Of a stretch of DNA of 64,000 nt, positions 23,785 to 33,237 are shown in pieces. A program made the translations under genes and the position numbers. A model generated the notes under the pieces. The model made no database searches. It was given only the letters and a program-made list of their open reading frames with translations, and was not told the origin of the DNA. Numbering within the stretch: position 1 is the first letter of the stretch; the number at the start of each line of letters is the position of its first letter. Source of the DNA: Candidatus Margulisiibacteriota bacterium. GTDB taxonomy: Bacteria > Margulisbacteria > WOR-1 > O2-12-FULL-45-9 > XYB2-FULL-48-7. The DNA lies in assembly GCA_041661965.1 (NCBI GenBank), contig JBAZTH010000003.1:391162-455161 (forward strand), written 5' to 3'.

Positions 23785-25164
23785 GTGAAAGTACTCCTGG
23801 CCGGCTATAACGTTGATGCCGATATCCTGGCTGAATTGACCCGCGGTTCGACGAGAGTTGACCTGACCCCGGAAACGATCTCGGCCGCTTATGCCAGGAT
23901 CTCTCGCGATCCCCGTCCGGTCGATGAACTGCGAACTATTTCCCGGGCCGAAGTCGAAAAAGCCCGCCGCTCCAACACTAAAATCGTTTTTGATATGGGT
24001 CATTCCTCGGTCGCCGAACACGCCGTTTTTAATTTCGATATTATCGACCTTTCCCGCCTGGCGATGGAAGAGCTGGAAAAATTCCGTTTCGCTTCCTACA
24101 CCGAAAAATCCCAGCGTTATCAAAAACTGGAAGATAATTATCATTTGCCGGAGGAGTTTAAAGGGACCGATTTCGAGAAGCCGTTCGTCGCGCTGGTCGA
24201 AAAACAGAACCAAACTTACAAAGCGCTGCTCGACCGGGGGATCGAACCGGAAGACGCCCGCTATGCCACTTCGCTTGCCACCAACGGCCAGCTTGGCCTG
24301 ACCGTTAACGCCCGGACCCTGGAGCTGATGATCCGGCGGTTCGCTTCCAGCGAACTGGCTGAAGTCAGAACTCTGGGTAAAACATTGTATGAATTGGCCG
24401 CCAAAGTCGCGCCGTCGCTGATCCGCTACACCGAAGCGACCGCTTACGAATCGCTGACCGCCCGGGAATTGCGGCAATATTTTGCCGGACGTTGGGAGCG
24501 AAAACGGCGGGTTTCCCAGGTTTGCGACTTGATCGATTACAGCAAAGACGCCGATTTGAAACTGGTCGGCTCCCTGCTCCATTCAACTTCGACGATCTCT
24601 TTCCGCAATTGCCGCCGGATCGTAAAAGAGATGTCAAAGGCTGAACGGGAAGAAGCGGTCAAAAAAGCCTGCCGCCACCTAAAGCTTTACCATGGTGTTT
24701 TGCGTGAGTTCGAACATGTCACCTTAACTTTTGACCTGGTGATGTCGGCTGGTTGTTTCGCTCAAATGAAACGTCATCGCCCGGCGACCCTGACCGCCCA
24801 GCGTTACGAGCCGGCTTTGGGGGTGACGGTCCCGGCCAAGATCAAAGGCGGCGAGTTTGCCGAACTGATTAAAGAGACCGACGCATTATACAATAAGCTG
24901 GTCAAACAATTCCCGGCCGCCGCGCAATATCTTTTGACCGGCGCCCATCGCCGCCGGGTTTTGTTGTCTCTTAATGCCCGGGAGCTCTATCATATCTCCC
25001 GTTTGCGGGAAGACGCCCACGCCCAGTGGGATATTCGCGACCTGTCCGCGGCGATGACCAAATTGGCCAAAGAAGCGATGCCGTTGACAATGCTGCTCAT
25101 TGGCGGCAAGGACCGTTTTGCCGAGATCCATCAAGCTGTTTATGGAGGAGGTGGTGGCGAATGA
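23785..25164 (+). CDS. thyX: Double-length flavin-dependent thymidylate synthase (tandem ThyX)
   Basis: ThyX makes dTMP from dUMP using FAD, NADPH and methylene-tetrahydrofolate. Usual family members have about 220-250 residues; this one has 459 and contains two ThyX-like halves. The N-half (1 to about 225) has K-F-R-F-A-S-Y-T-E-K-S-Q-R-Y at 99-112, keeping the serine part of the RHRx7S motif but not RHR. The C-half has a complete RHR in MKRHRPATLTAQRY, two residues shorter and without that serine, plus a canonical NARELYHISRLREDAHAQWDIRDL-type ligand-binding region. The halves look complementary. The GTG start lies 6 nt below an extended -10 box. The stop overlaps the next ORF by four bases. 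Confidence 0.88.
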   Translation: MKVLLAGYNVDADILAELTRGSTRVDLTPETISAAYARISRDPRPVDELRTISRAEVEKARRSNTKIVFDMGHSSVAEHAVFNFDIIDLSRLAMEELEKFRFASYTEKSQRYQKLEDNYHLPEEFKGTDFEKPFVALVEKQNQTYKALLDRGIEPEDARYATSLATNGQLGLTVNARTLELMIRRFASSELAEVRTLGKTLYELAAKVAPSLIRYTEATAYESLTARELRQYFAGRWERKRRVSQVCDLIDYSKDADLKLVGSLLHSTSTISFRNCRRIVKEMSKAEREEAVKKACRHLKLYHGVLREFEHVTLTFDLVMSAGCFAQMKRHRPATLTAQRYEPALGVTVPAKIKGGEFAELIKETDALYNKLVKQFPAAAQYLLTGAHRRRVLLSLNARELYHISRLREDAHAQWDIRDLSAAMTKLAKEAMPLTMLLIGGKDRFAEIHQAVYGGGGGE

Positions 25165-25283
25165 ATACGGCAATTGTTATAACCTTGATTATTTGCGGGA
25201 CGATTTTTATGATCACGGTCGTGGCGCTGATCTTCGCGATGTGGGTGATCAATAAAGGGGTTGCGATGTCGGAGAAGAGATGA
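25161..25283 (+). CDS. Small single-pass membrane protein (40 residues)
   Basis: This 40-residue ORF overlaps the thyX stop and the following GH57 start by four and four bases (ATGA type). Most of it is one hydrophobic helix (about residues 4-30, IVITLIICGTIF through VALIFAMWVI) followed by a short polar tail NKGVAMSEKR. No family is recognised. The double coupling suggests that it is translated with the operon. It could be a membrane anchor or regulator for neighbouring enzymes, but nothing in the sequence shows this. Confidence 0.7.
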   Translation: MNTAIVITLIICGTIFMITVVALIFAMWVINKGVAMSEKR

Positions 25284-27460
25284 AAAATCCGGTTTCTTTA
25301 GCGCTGGTCTGGCACATGCACCAGCCGTTTTACAAGGATCTGGTGACCGGGGAGTACGTCATGCCCTGGGTCAGGATGCACGCCGTCAAGGATTATTACG
25401 ACATGGTCGCGGTCCTCGACCGCTTCCCGGAAGTTAAGGTCACTTTCAATCTCGTTCCGTCGCTTCTTTTGCAGATCGAAGATTACGTCACCCACAACGC
25501 TACGGACGTCCTGCTCGATCTGACCAGAAAAAATCCCTCCGATTTGACCCAGCACGATCGGGTCCTGATGCTGCAGTATTTTTTCATGGCCAATTGGGAC
25601 ACGATGGTCCATCCTTATCCCCGTTACCGCGATCTCCTTTTGAAGCGCGGCCGTTTCGTTTCCCAGACGGAGCTGGCCAAGGTCGCCAAGCGCTTTTCGC
25701 CGCAGGAACTGCTCGACCTTCAGGTCTGGTTCAACCTGACCTGGTTCGGTTTTATTTACCGGAACGAGGACGAGGAGATCAAAGGTTTGATCGCCAAAGG
25801 GAAATATTTTTCCAGCGAAGACAAGAAGGTCGTCATTGCCAAACAATGGGAGGTCATGGGGAAGGTCATTCCGAAATATAAAGAGCTTAGCGGGCGCGGA
25901 CAGATCGAACTGACCACGACGCCGTTTTATCACCCGATCCTGCCGCTCCTTTGCGATACCAATGTCGCCAAAGAGGCGATGCCGTTCATGAAGTCGCCGC
26001 CGTCGGCCTTTCAGCACCCTGAAGACGCCGCCGCCCAGATTCAGCAGGCGGTCGATTTTTTTGCCGACCGGTTTGGGGACAAACCTGTTGGGATGTGGCC
26101 GTCGGAAGGGTCAGTCTCGGAGGCGATGGTCCCGCTGATCGCCCGCTCCGGTTTGAAATGGATCGCGACCGACGAAGGGATCCTGGAACGCTCCCTTCAC
26201 AAGATCGAGATGCGGGCCAGGACCTTAGCCGCTGCCGATCTTTATCAGCCTTATCTGGTCGAACAGGACGGGACCCAGGTCGCCATGATCTTCCGCAACC
26301 ACTTCTTGTCCGACCAGATCGGCTTTGTTTATCAGCGCTGGAACGTCCACGATTCGATCCGCGATTTTTCTTCCCATCTTCATAACATTCGGATCAGCTT
26401 GCCTGATGACGGCAAAAACTATCTGGTCCCGGTCGTCCTGGACGGCGAGAACGCCTGGGAGTATTATCCCGACGGCGGCAAGTCTTTCCTGGAAAGTTTT
26501 TACGCCAATTTGGCCGCCAACCACGAAATCCGCTCGGTTAGGGTCTGCGATTACATTAAGGAAAATCCGCCGCAAAAGAAACTCTCCCGGCTTTTTGCCG
26601 GTTCCTGGATCAACAGCAATTTTAAGATCTGGATCGGGCATGACGAAGATAATTCGGCCTGGGACTATCTCAATAAAGCCCGGTTGGCTCTGGAGCCGTT
26701 CAGTAAAGCGGATTTCCCCGCCGCCTGGCAGGAGCTCTACATTGCCGAAGGATCCGATTGGTGCTGGTGGTACGGCGACGACCACTCGTCCGAGAACGAC
26801 GCGCTTTTCGATTCGCTTTTCCGCAAACACTTAAAGAATATTTATACGCTGATCGGCCGGACCCCCCCCAAATATCTGGAGTCGCCCATCAAGCAGTTGT
26901 CGCGGCCGATCCGTCCGTTAAAGGAACCGGCTTATTTGATCAATCCGGTCCTCGACGGAGAAGTGACCAGTTATTACGAATGGCTGTCGGCCGGTCTCTT
27001 TGATATCTCGAAAGCGCGCGGCGCGATGCACCAGATCGAAACGCTCCTGCGCGAGATCCATTACGGCTTCAGCATGAGCGACCTTTTTGTTCGCCTCGGG
27101 CTCAATATTTCGATGTATTCCGAGGAAGCGAAGACCTTCTCTTTCGCGGTTATCTTTTCTCACCCGGCGGAAAAAAAGTTCGAGATCTCATACGATCCGG
27201 AATTGAAGTACTTTGTCGCTAAATTATATAAAATGGACAACCACTGGGTTTTTGAGCGGGAGATGCGCTCCTTCGGCATTGCCCGGATCATCGAACTGGG
27301 GATCCCTTTCAGTTATCTTGAGGCCAAGCCGAACGATCCTCTTGAATTCGTCGTCGTTGTTTACAAGGACGGCCAGGAAGTCGAGCGCTGGCCCAAAGGC
27401 GGTGGTATAAATGTCGCCGTGCCGACCGACACCTATGAACAAGAACAGTGGACCGTCTGA
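25280..27460 (+). CDS. Glycoside hydrolase family 57 protein (amylase/pullulanase-like)
   Basis: The 726-residue protein has a GH57 catalytic domain at the N-terminus, with the family start ALVWHMHQPFY. The nucleophile glutamate appears in MWPSEGSVSE (about residue 275) and the acid/base aspartate in VVLDGENAWEYYP (about 388-400). The C-terminal 250 residues probably form the helical and beta-sandwich domains found in GH57 amylases and amylopullulanases. It should act on alpha-1,4 (perhaps also alpha-1,6) glucan in the cytoplasm, since there is no signal peptide. It is the first enzyme of the alpha-glucan operon. Confidence 0.88.
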   Translation: MKNPVSLALVWHMHQPFYKDLVTGEYVMPWVRMHAVKDYYDMVAVLDRFPEVKVTFNLVPSLLLQIEDYVTHNATDVLLDLTRKNPSDLTQHDRVLMLQYFFMANWDTMVHPYPRYRDLLLKRGRFVSQTELAKVAKRFSPQELLDLQVWFNLTWFGFIYRNEDEEIKGLIAKGKYFSSEDKKVVIAKQWEVMGKVIPKYKELSGRGQIELTTTPFYHPILPLLCDTNVAKEAMPFMKSPPSAFQHPEDAAAQIQQAVDFFADRFGDKPVGMWPSEGSVSEAMVPLIARSGLKWIATDEGILERSLHKIEMRARTLAAADLYQPYLVEQDGTQVAMIFRNHFLSDQIGFVYQRWNVHDSIRDFSSHLHNIRISLPDDGKNYLVPVVLDGENAWEYYPDGGKSFLESFYANLAANHEIRSVRVCDYIKENPPQKKLSRLFAGSWINSNFKIWIGHDEDNSAWDYLNKARLALEPFSKADFPAAWQELYIAEGSDWCWWYGDDHSSENDALFDSLFRKHLKNIYTLIGRTPPKYLESPIKQLSRPIRPLKEPAYLINPVLDGEVTSYYEWLSAGLFDISKARGAMHQIETLLREIHYGFSMSDLFVRLGLNISMYSEEAKTFSFAVIFSHPAEKKFEISYDPELKYFVAKLYKMDNHWVFEREMRSFGIARIIELGIPFSYLEAKPNDPLEFVVVVYKDGQEVERWPKGGGINVAVPTDTYEQEQWTV

Positions 27461-27461
27461 A

Positions 27462-29597
27462 ATGCGGCAAGTCGACCTGCTTTTCGCCGTCCATTGCCAT
27501 CAGCCGGTAGGGAACCTCGAGTCGGTCATTGAAGAGGCCTACGAGCGATCTTACCTTCCCTTTATCCAAACGATGCGGGAACATCCCCGGATAAAATTTG
27601 CCGCCCACTACAGCGGGATCCTCCTGGAATGGTTCAAGGAAAAGCACCCTGAATTTATCGATTTGTTGAAAGAACTGGTCAAAAAAGGGCAGTTGGAGCT
27701 TTTAACTTCCGGTCATTACGAGCCGATCCTCTCTCTGATCCCGGACGAAGATAAACTGGGGCAGATCAAACTGCAAAATGACACTTTAAAGACGATGTTC
27801 GGGCTCGCGCCGCGCGGCTTCTGGCTTTCCGAGCGGGTTTGGGAACCGCAACTTCCCAAAGTCCTGGCCCAATCCGGCGTTGAGTATACGCTGCTTGATG
27901 ATTCGCATTTCCTGGCGGCCGGGTTGGAAAAAGAAAAGCTGAACGGTTATTACATTACGGAAGAGGAGGGGGAAGTCGTCAGGGTCTTCCCGATCAGCCG
28001 GGCCCTTCGCTACGCCATTCCCTTCAAAAAGCCGGATGACGTTCTCGATTATTTAAAATCAATGTCGGAGCGGGGCCAAACCCTGGCGGTCATTGCCGAT
28101 GACGGAGAGAAATTCGGACTCTGGCCGGGAACGCAGAAAAAAGTTTTTGCCGGCGGTTATCTTGAGAAACTGCTGACCCTGATCGAAAAGACCGGCTGGC
28201 TGCGGACCACCAGTTTTTCCGATTATCTGGAAGAGAACCAGCCGGTCGGCCGGGTCTATTTGCCGGCCAGCTCCTATTTTGAGATGATGGACTGGTCTCT
28301 TCCCCCCGCGGCCGAGAAAAAATTCAAACAGATTACCGACGACCTGAAGCAGAACGGCCTCCTGGAAGATTTCCTGCCGTTTCTAAGCGGCGGTTCCTTC
28401 CGCAACTTTCTGGTTAAATATCCGGAGTCGAACCTGATGCACAAGCGGATGCTCCAGGCCAGCGACCGCCTTGCCCGCTTAAAAAAGGGGAAGTCTCTGC
28501 TGGGAGAAAAAGAATTTGAAAGCCGGATCAAGGAAGCGGAAATAGCCCTTTACAAGAGCCAGTGCGGTTGCGCTTACTGGCATGGCGTTTTCAGCGGGAT
28601 CTATTTGAACTTTCTGCGCCACGCGGTCTACGAAAACATTCTCAAGGCGGAAGCGGTCATGGAAGGGCAGGCCAGAGGGAAGGATGATTATGCCGACGTG
28701 GCGATCACCGATTTTGACCGGGACGGTCGGGAAGAAGTAGTGCTGGCCAACAGTTTTCTTAATCTTTATTTTTCTCCGGAGCAGGGGGGGGCGCTTTTCG
28801 AGCTCGATTATAAACCGAAAAACTTCAACCTGATCAACACGCTGGCCCGCCGCGAGGAAGCCTATCATGAAAAGCTTAATCCTCCGGTCTGGGAAAAACA
28901 GCCGGAATTTCCGGAGTCGACCAAGAAGATAGTCGAGCAGGCGAAGCTTAAAGGCTATGACAAATTGCTGACCTATGACCGCCACCCCCGGTTTTGCCTG
29001 ATCGACCATTTTTTAGGCGAGGGGACCAGCTTGGACAGCTTCAGCCGGAATAAATTCCGGGAAGAAGGGGATTTCGCGGGGAGCCGGTTTGACTATATGC
29101 CGCAGCGGCGGGGGAACGAGGTCCTTATCCGCTTAAAGCGGGATGGGAAGGTCGGCGGCAATGCGGTCCGGGTGGAAAAAGAGATCTCGATCCTGGCCAA
29201 GCAATCGATTGTCAATATAATGTATGATCTTAGCAATATCAGCAGTGAAGTCGTTCACCTCTGGTTTGGGACGGAGTTTAATTTTTCTTTTTTAGCGGGA
29301 AATTCCAGCGATAGGTATTATAAGATCGACGGAGTGGACAACTCGATCCTGGAAAGTTCCGGTCGTTCGGAGAATGTTTCCCTGGCTGGAATTGTTGACG
29401 AATGGAAAGGTTTTAGTGTATCATTGGCCCTGGATCGACCGGCCGCGCTGTGGCGTTTTCCGATCGAAACAATTTCCGTTTCCGAGTCCGGTTTTGAAAA
29501 GAATTTTCAGAGTTCGGTCTTGTTTCCGAATTGGAAGATTAGCCTTCAACCGGGCGAAAAATGGAAGATAAAGATAGCCTTGCGTATTGAGAGTTGA
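27462..29597 (+). CDS. GH57 4-alpha-glucanotransferase-like protein with DUF1925/DUF1926 regions
   Basis: The protein (711 residues from 27462) starts DLLFAVHCHQPVGN, as in GH57 4-alpha-glucanotransferases of the Thermococcus type. The nucleophile Glu lies in FWLSERVWEPQ (about residues 117-127) and the Asp in VIADDGEKFG (about 210). The C-terminal half matches the beta-sandwich region associated with this subfamily. It would transfer maltooligosaccharide segments between glucan chains. The start at 27462 is chosen because homology begins there; in-frame ATGs at 27411 and 27435 lie inside the previous gene. Confidence 0.88.
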   Translation: MRQVDLLFAVHCHQPVGNLESVIEEAYERSYLPFIQTMREHPRIKFAAHYSGILLEWFKEKHPEFIDLLKELVKKGQLELLTSGHYEPILSLIPDEDKLGQIKLQNDTLKTMFGLAPRGFWLSERVWEPQLPKVLAQSGVEYTLLDDSHFLAAGLEKEKLNGYYITEEEGEVVRVFPISRALRYAIPFKKPDDVLDYLKSMSERGQTLAVIADDGEKFGLWPGTQKKVFAGGYLEKLLTLIEKTGWLRTTSFSDYLEENQPVGRVYLPASSYFEMMDWSLPPAAEKKFKQITDDLKQNGLLEDFLPFLSGGSFRNFLVKYPESNLMHKRMLQASDRLARLKKGKSLLGEKEFESRIKEAEIALYKSQCGCAYWHGVFSGIYLNFLRHAVYENILKAEAVMEGQARGKDDYADVAITDFDRDGREEVVLANSFLNLYFSPEQGGALFELDYKPKNFNLINTLARREEAYHEKLNPPVWEKQPEFPESTKKIVEQAKLKGYDKLLTYDRHPRFCLIDHFLGEGTSLDSFSRNKFREEGDFAGSRFDYMPQRRGNEVLIRLKRDGKVGGNAVRVEKEISILAKQSIVNIMYDLSNISSEVVHLWFGTEFNFSFLAGNSSDRYYKIDGVDNSILESSGRSENVSLAGIVDEWKGFSVSLALDRPAALWRFPIETISVSESGFEKNFQSSVLFPNWKISLQPGEKWKIKIALRIES

Positions 29598-29625
29598 GCC
29601 TTTATTTCTAAAAGGAGGATTTTAA

Positions 29626-30666
29626 ATGCCAGAGCTTCGAAAAGATCCGATATCCGATCGTTGGGTGATTGTTTCCACCGAAAGGGGACGCCGCCCATCC
29701 GATTTTGGTGCCACCCCGACTATTGAAAGCGCGGCTGAAGCCGCGAAGTTCTGCCCTTTTGATGAAGGGAACGAAAGCAAAACCCCCAAAGAGATCATCG
29801 CCTGGAGAAAACCCAATACCGCGCCCGATACCCCTGGCTGGGATGTTCGCGTTACCCCCAATAAGTTCCCGGCGCTGGTGATCGAAGGGGAGGTCAACCG
29901 GACCGGCATGGGGATTTTCGACATGATGAGCGGGATTGGCGCGCATGAAGTTATCATTGAAACCCCCAACCACAATCTGGGGATTGCCGACATGGAAGAA
30001 GCTCATATCGAGAAGATCCTCTGGGCCTATAAACAGCGGATCGTTGATCTGGAAAAAGATAAACGCTTCCGCTATATCCTGGTCTTTAAGAATTACGGGA
30101 CCGCGGCCGGGGCATCCCTGGCCCATCCTCATTCCCAGTTGATCGCCACGCCGATCACCCCTCGCTACGTTAAGCTCGAGTTGGCCTCGGCCCGTTCTTA
30201 CTTTCTGGAGAAAGAGCGCTGTATCTTTTGCGACATGATCCGCCAGGAACTGGGGACCGGCGAGCGGATGGTCTACGAGAACGAGTATTTTGTTGCCTTT
30301 ACTCCCTTTGCTTCCCGCTTTCCGTTCGAGATCTGGCTGATGCCGCGGCGCCATGAATCCGGGTTCCAGGAGTTGCCGGATGAGGAACGGATGCAGCTGG
30401 CCCGTTGTCTAAAAGATGTCATGCTCCGCTTGAAAAAGACCTTGAACGATCCGCCGTATAATTACGTCGTTCATACCGCGCCCAACTCGGTCCCGCGGCC
30501 GGGTAAACCTGATTACTGGGGGACCATCGGTTATGATTTCCACTGGCATATCGAGATCATCCCCCGCTTAACCAAACAAGCCGGCTTTGAGTGGGGGTCT
30601 GGACTGTACATCAATCCGACCGCGCCGGAAGAAGCGGCCAAGTATCTCCGGGAGGTCAAGATTTAG
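29626..30666 (+). CDS. galT: Galactose-1-phosphate uridylyltransferase-type HIT protein
   Basis: The 346-residue protein has the GalT active-site motif GASLAHPHSQ, with the nucleophilic histidine near residue 165, and a CIFC zinc pair near residue 197. GalT transfers UMP between UDP-glucose and galactose-1-phosphate. In a glucan operon it may instead interconvert sugar-1-phosphates and nucleotide sugars, as proposed for some GalT-like proteins. An AGGAGG site lies 10 nt before the ATG. No galK or galE is seen nearby, so a Leloir role is not supported by context. Confidence 0.9.
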   Translation: MPELRKDPISDRWVIVSTERGRRPSDFGATPTIESAAEAAKFCPFDEGNESKTPKEIIAWRKPNTAPDTPGWDVRVTPNKFPALVIEGEVNRTGMGIFDMMSGIGAHEVIIETPNHNLGIADMEEAHIEKILWAYKQRIVDLEKDKRFRYILVFKNYGTAAGASLAHPHSQLIATPITPRYVKLELASARSYFLEKERCIFCDMIRQELGTGERMVYENEYFVAFTPFASRFPFEIWLMPRRHESGFQELPDEERMQLARCLKDVMLRLKKTLNDPPYNYVVHTAPNSVPRPGKPDYWGTIGYDFHWHIEIIPRLTKQAGFEWGSGLYINPTAPEEAAKYLREVKI

Positions 30667-30690
30667 ACCCGATCAAAGAGGTGGTTACCA

Positions 30691-31650
30691 ATGCCCAGAA
30701 AGAAAAAAGTTATTACGGCCGAAACGATCATTACCAGGAAAAAGTCGGCTAAAAAAAAGTCTCCGGCCAAGAAACTGACCGCGCTGGCCGCCGCTAAACC
30801 AAAACGCAAGCCACGAATAAAAAAACCAGCAGTTATTCCTTTTCCGATCGGGAATGAAGAACGGATCGAAGAGAGCAAGTATTACGCCGGGCCGGTCATG
30901 CAGAAGTTCGCTCCGGAAAAAGGTTTTGAGTTCCCGGCCAGTTACGGCGATAACCGGATCGTGGCGATGGTCCGCGATCCAGCCTGGTTTTTTGCCTATT
31001 GGGAAATCAGCCGGCAGCGCCGGGATGAGATCCGCCAAATGGTTGGTCACGATCAGTTTGTCCGGTCGCGCGAAACGCTCCGCGTCTATGATACCGAAAA
31101 CTGGAATTATTTTGATATTCACCTCGCCGGCGGCGCGACCAGCTGGTATATCAAGGTTGCCCCCAACCGGACTTATTGCGTCGACATCGGCTTTCTGCTC
31201 CCAGACGGCCGCTTTATCGCCGCCGCCCGTTCCAATTGGGTGACTATGCCGCTTGACCGGATGTCCGATATCATCGATGAAGAATGGCTGACCCTTGATT
31301 GGGACAAGCTCTACGCGCTTTCCGGCGGCTTCGGCCAAGGCCTCGGCCAAGGGTCGCAGGAGATCAGGAAGTCCGCTTCCGGCTGGGTCTCTTCCGGTTC
31401 CGCCCAGGCGCCAAAGCCGGAGCGGCCGTTCTGGCTGGCCGCCAACTGCGAACTGATCGTTTACGGCGCGACCGAACCGAGCGCGACCGTGACGATCCAG
31501 GGGCGCAAGATCGACCTGCGTGACGACGGGACCTTTAGTCTCCGCTTTTCTCTCCCCGACGGCAATCAGGTGATCCCGATCGAAGCGATCCGCGATGACG
31601 GCGCCGAGCGCCGGCAGATCACCCCCAAAGTTGAGAGAAGAACCGAATAA
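30691..31650 (+). CDS. DUF4912-domain protein
   Basis: The 319-residue protein begins with about 50 residues rich in lysine (KKKSPAKK-type runs), then a DUF4912 domain recognisable by RDPAWFFAYWEIS and YDTENWNYFDIHLAGG. A C-terminal beta-rich segment (about 235-305) looks like a small Ig-like or carbohydrate-interaction fold. DUF4912 genes frequently sit beside GH57 branching enzymes, as here, where the next gene starts directly after its stop. A role as a glycogen-associated scaffold or regulator is inference. The basic tail could bind nucleic acid or polyanions. Confidence 0.8.
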   Translation: MPRKKKVITAETIITRKKSAKKKSPAKKLTALAAAKPKRKPRIKKPAVIPFPIGNEERIEESKYYAGPVMQKFAPEKGFEFPASYGDNRIVAMVRDPAWFFAYWEISRQRRDEIRQMVGHDQFVRSRETLRVYDTENWNYFDIHLAGGATSWYIKVAPNRTYCVDIGFLLPDGRFIAAARSNWVTMPLDRMSDIIDEEWLTLDWDKLYALSGGFGQGLGQGSQEIRKSASGWVSSGSAQAPKPERPFWLAANCELIVYGATEPSATVTIQGRKIDLRDDGTFSLRFSLPDGNQVIPIEAIRDDGAERRQITPKVERRTE

Positions 31651-33237
31651 ATGGAAAAGGGTTATTTAGCCTTAGTCCTGCACGCCCATTTACCGTTCGT
31701 CCGCCATCCCGAACACGAAGAGTTCCTCGAAGAAGATTGGCTGTTCGAGGCGATCACCGAAACATATATCCCGCTGTTAAAGGTTTTTGAAGGGCTGGTT
31801 AACGACGGGGTTGATTTCCGCCTGACCATGTCGATCACGCCGACCCTTGGCTCGATGCTGATGGACCCGCTCCTCCAGGAACGCTATCTGAAACATATCG
31901 AGAGCCTGATCGAGTTGAGCGCCAGGGAAATGGAGCGGACCCGCTGGCAGCCGGAATTTTTCTCCCTGGCGGAAATGTACCATCACTTGTTCCTCGATTG
32001 CCGCGACCGCTTCGTCAATAAATATCACCGCAATCTGGTCCACGCTTTCAAAAAATTCCAGGACCTCGGCAAACTGGAGATCCTTACCTGCGGCGCGACC
32101 CACGGTTTCCTGCCGCTGATGGAAAACAATCCGAACGCGGTTAGGGCGCAGATCAAAGTTGCCGCCGCTCATTACGAGCAGCTGTTCGGCCGCCGGCCGC
32201 GCGGCATCTGGCTGCCGGAATGCGGTTATCAGCCGGGGCATGATGAATTCTTAAAGGAAGAGGGGATCGGATTCTTTCTAGTCGATACGCACGGAATTCT
32301 GCACGGGACCCCGCGGCCGAAGTACGGGGTTTTCGCGCCGGTCTACTGCCGCTCCGGCGTGGCCGCTTTCGGCCGGGACATGGAGTCGTCCAAAGCGGTT
32401 TGGAGCGCCAATGAAGGGTATCCCGGCGATTACAACTACCGGGAATTCTATCGCGATATCGGCTTCGACCTTGATTATGATTATATCCGGCCGTACATCC
32501 ACAGCGATGGGACCAGGATCAATACCGGGATTAAGTATTACCGGATCTCCGGCCGGATGGACCTGGCCCAGAAACATCCTTATGTCCGGCAGTGGGCGCT
32601 CGATCGGGCAGCCGACCATGCCGGTAATTTTCTTTTCAATCGGGCCAAGCAAGTTGAGCATCTTTACAATTATCTTGGCCGGAAGCCGATCGTGGTCTCG
32701 CCGTATGATGCCGAGTTGTACGGCCACTGGTGGTACGAAGGCCCGGATTGGCTGAACTTCCTTTTCCGGAAAATGTATCATGACCAGGATGTCATCAAGC
32801 CGGTCACCCTGGCCGAATATTTGGAAAACAATCCCAAAAACCAGGTCGTGACGCCGTCCTTTTCTTCCTGGGGGTGGAAAGGATACAACGAATATTGGCT
32901 CGAAGGTTCAAACGATTGGATCTACCGCCATCTCCATAAAGCGGCCGACCGGATGGTCGAGCTGGCCAAACGCCATCCCAATGCCGACGGGGTTTTGCGC
33001 CGGGCGCTAAACCAGGCGGCGAGAGAGGTCCTGCTCGCCCAGTCGTCCGACTGGGCCTTCATCATGAAGACCGGGACCTGCGTTTCCTACGCGGTCAAAC
33101 GGACCCAAGACCATATTGAACGCTTTACCGTTCTGTACGATCAGATCAATAACAATTCACTCGATGAGAATTGGCTGGGAGATATCGAGTCTAAAGATAA
33201 TATTTTTCAAAATATCGATTACAGGGCGTATTTATGA
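31651..33237 (+). CDS. GH57 1,4-alpha-glucan branching enzyme
   Basis: The 528-residue protein matches the GH57 branching-enzyme branch (with DUF1957-like C-terminal part) in length and motifs. It has the start LVLHAHLPFVRHPE, nucleophile Glu in GIWLPECGYQPG (about residue 190), acid/base Asp in VVSPYDAELYGHWWYEGP (about 352), and the helical C-terminal domain. It introduces alpha-1,6 branches into glycogen. No GH13 GlgB is seen in the window, so this is probably the branching enzyme of the pathway. The ATG directly follows the DUF4912 stop. Its own stop overlaps the next gene by four bases. Confidence 0.92.
   Translation: MEKGYLALVLHAHLPFVRHPEHEEFLEEDWLFEAITETYIPLLKVFEGLVNDGVDFRLTMSITPTLGSMLMDPLLQERYLKHIESLIELSAREMERTRWQPEFFSLAEMYHHLFLDCRDRFVNKYHRNLVHAFKKFQDLGKLEILTCGATHGFLPLMENNPNAVRAQIKVAAAHYEQLFGRRPRGIWLPECGYQPGHDEFLKEEGIGFFLVDTHGILHGTPRPKYGVFAPVYCRSGVAAFGRDMESSKAVWSANEGYPGDYNYREFYRDIGFDLDYDYIRPYIHSDGTRINTGIKYYRISGRMDLAQKHPYVRQWALDRAADHAGNFLFNRAKQVEHLYNYLGRKPIVVSPYDAELYGHWWYEGPDWLNFLFRKMYHDQDVIKPVTLAEYLENNPKNQVVTPSFSSWGWKGYNEYWLEGSNDWIYRHLHKAADRMVELAKRHPNADGVLRRALNQAAREVLLAQSSDWAFIMKTGTCVSYAVKRTQDHIERFTVLYDQINNNSLDENWLGDIESKDNIFQNIDYRAYL

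Noticed and set aside
23785..25164. Double-length ThyX as an artefact of a lost stop codon between two genes
   Set aside because: There is no internal ribosome binding site or start region at the junction, and the halves carry different motif losses, so they are not two intact copies.
27411..27461. Earlier start codons for the second GH57 gene
   Set aside because: They lie within the preceding GH57 gene, and family homology begins at the ATG at 27462.
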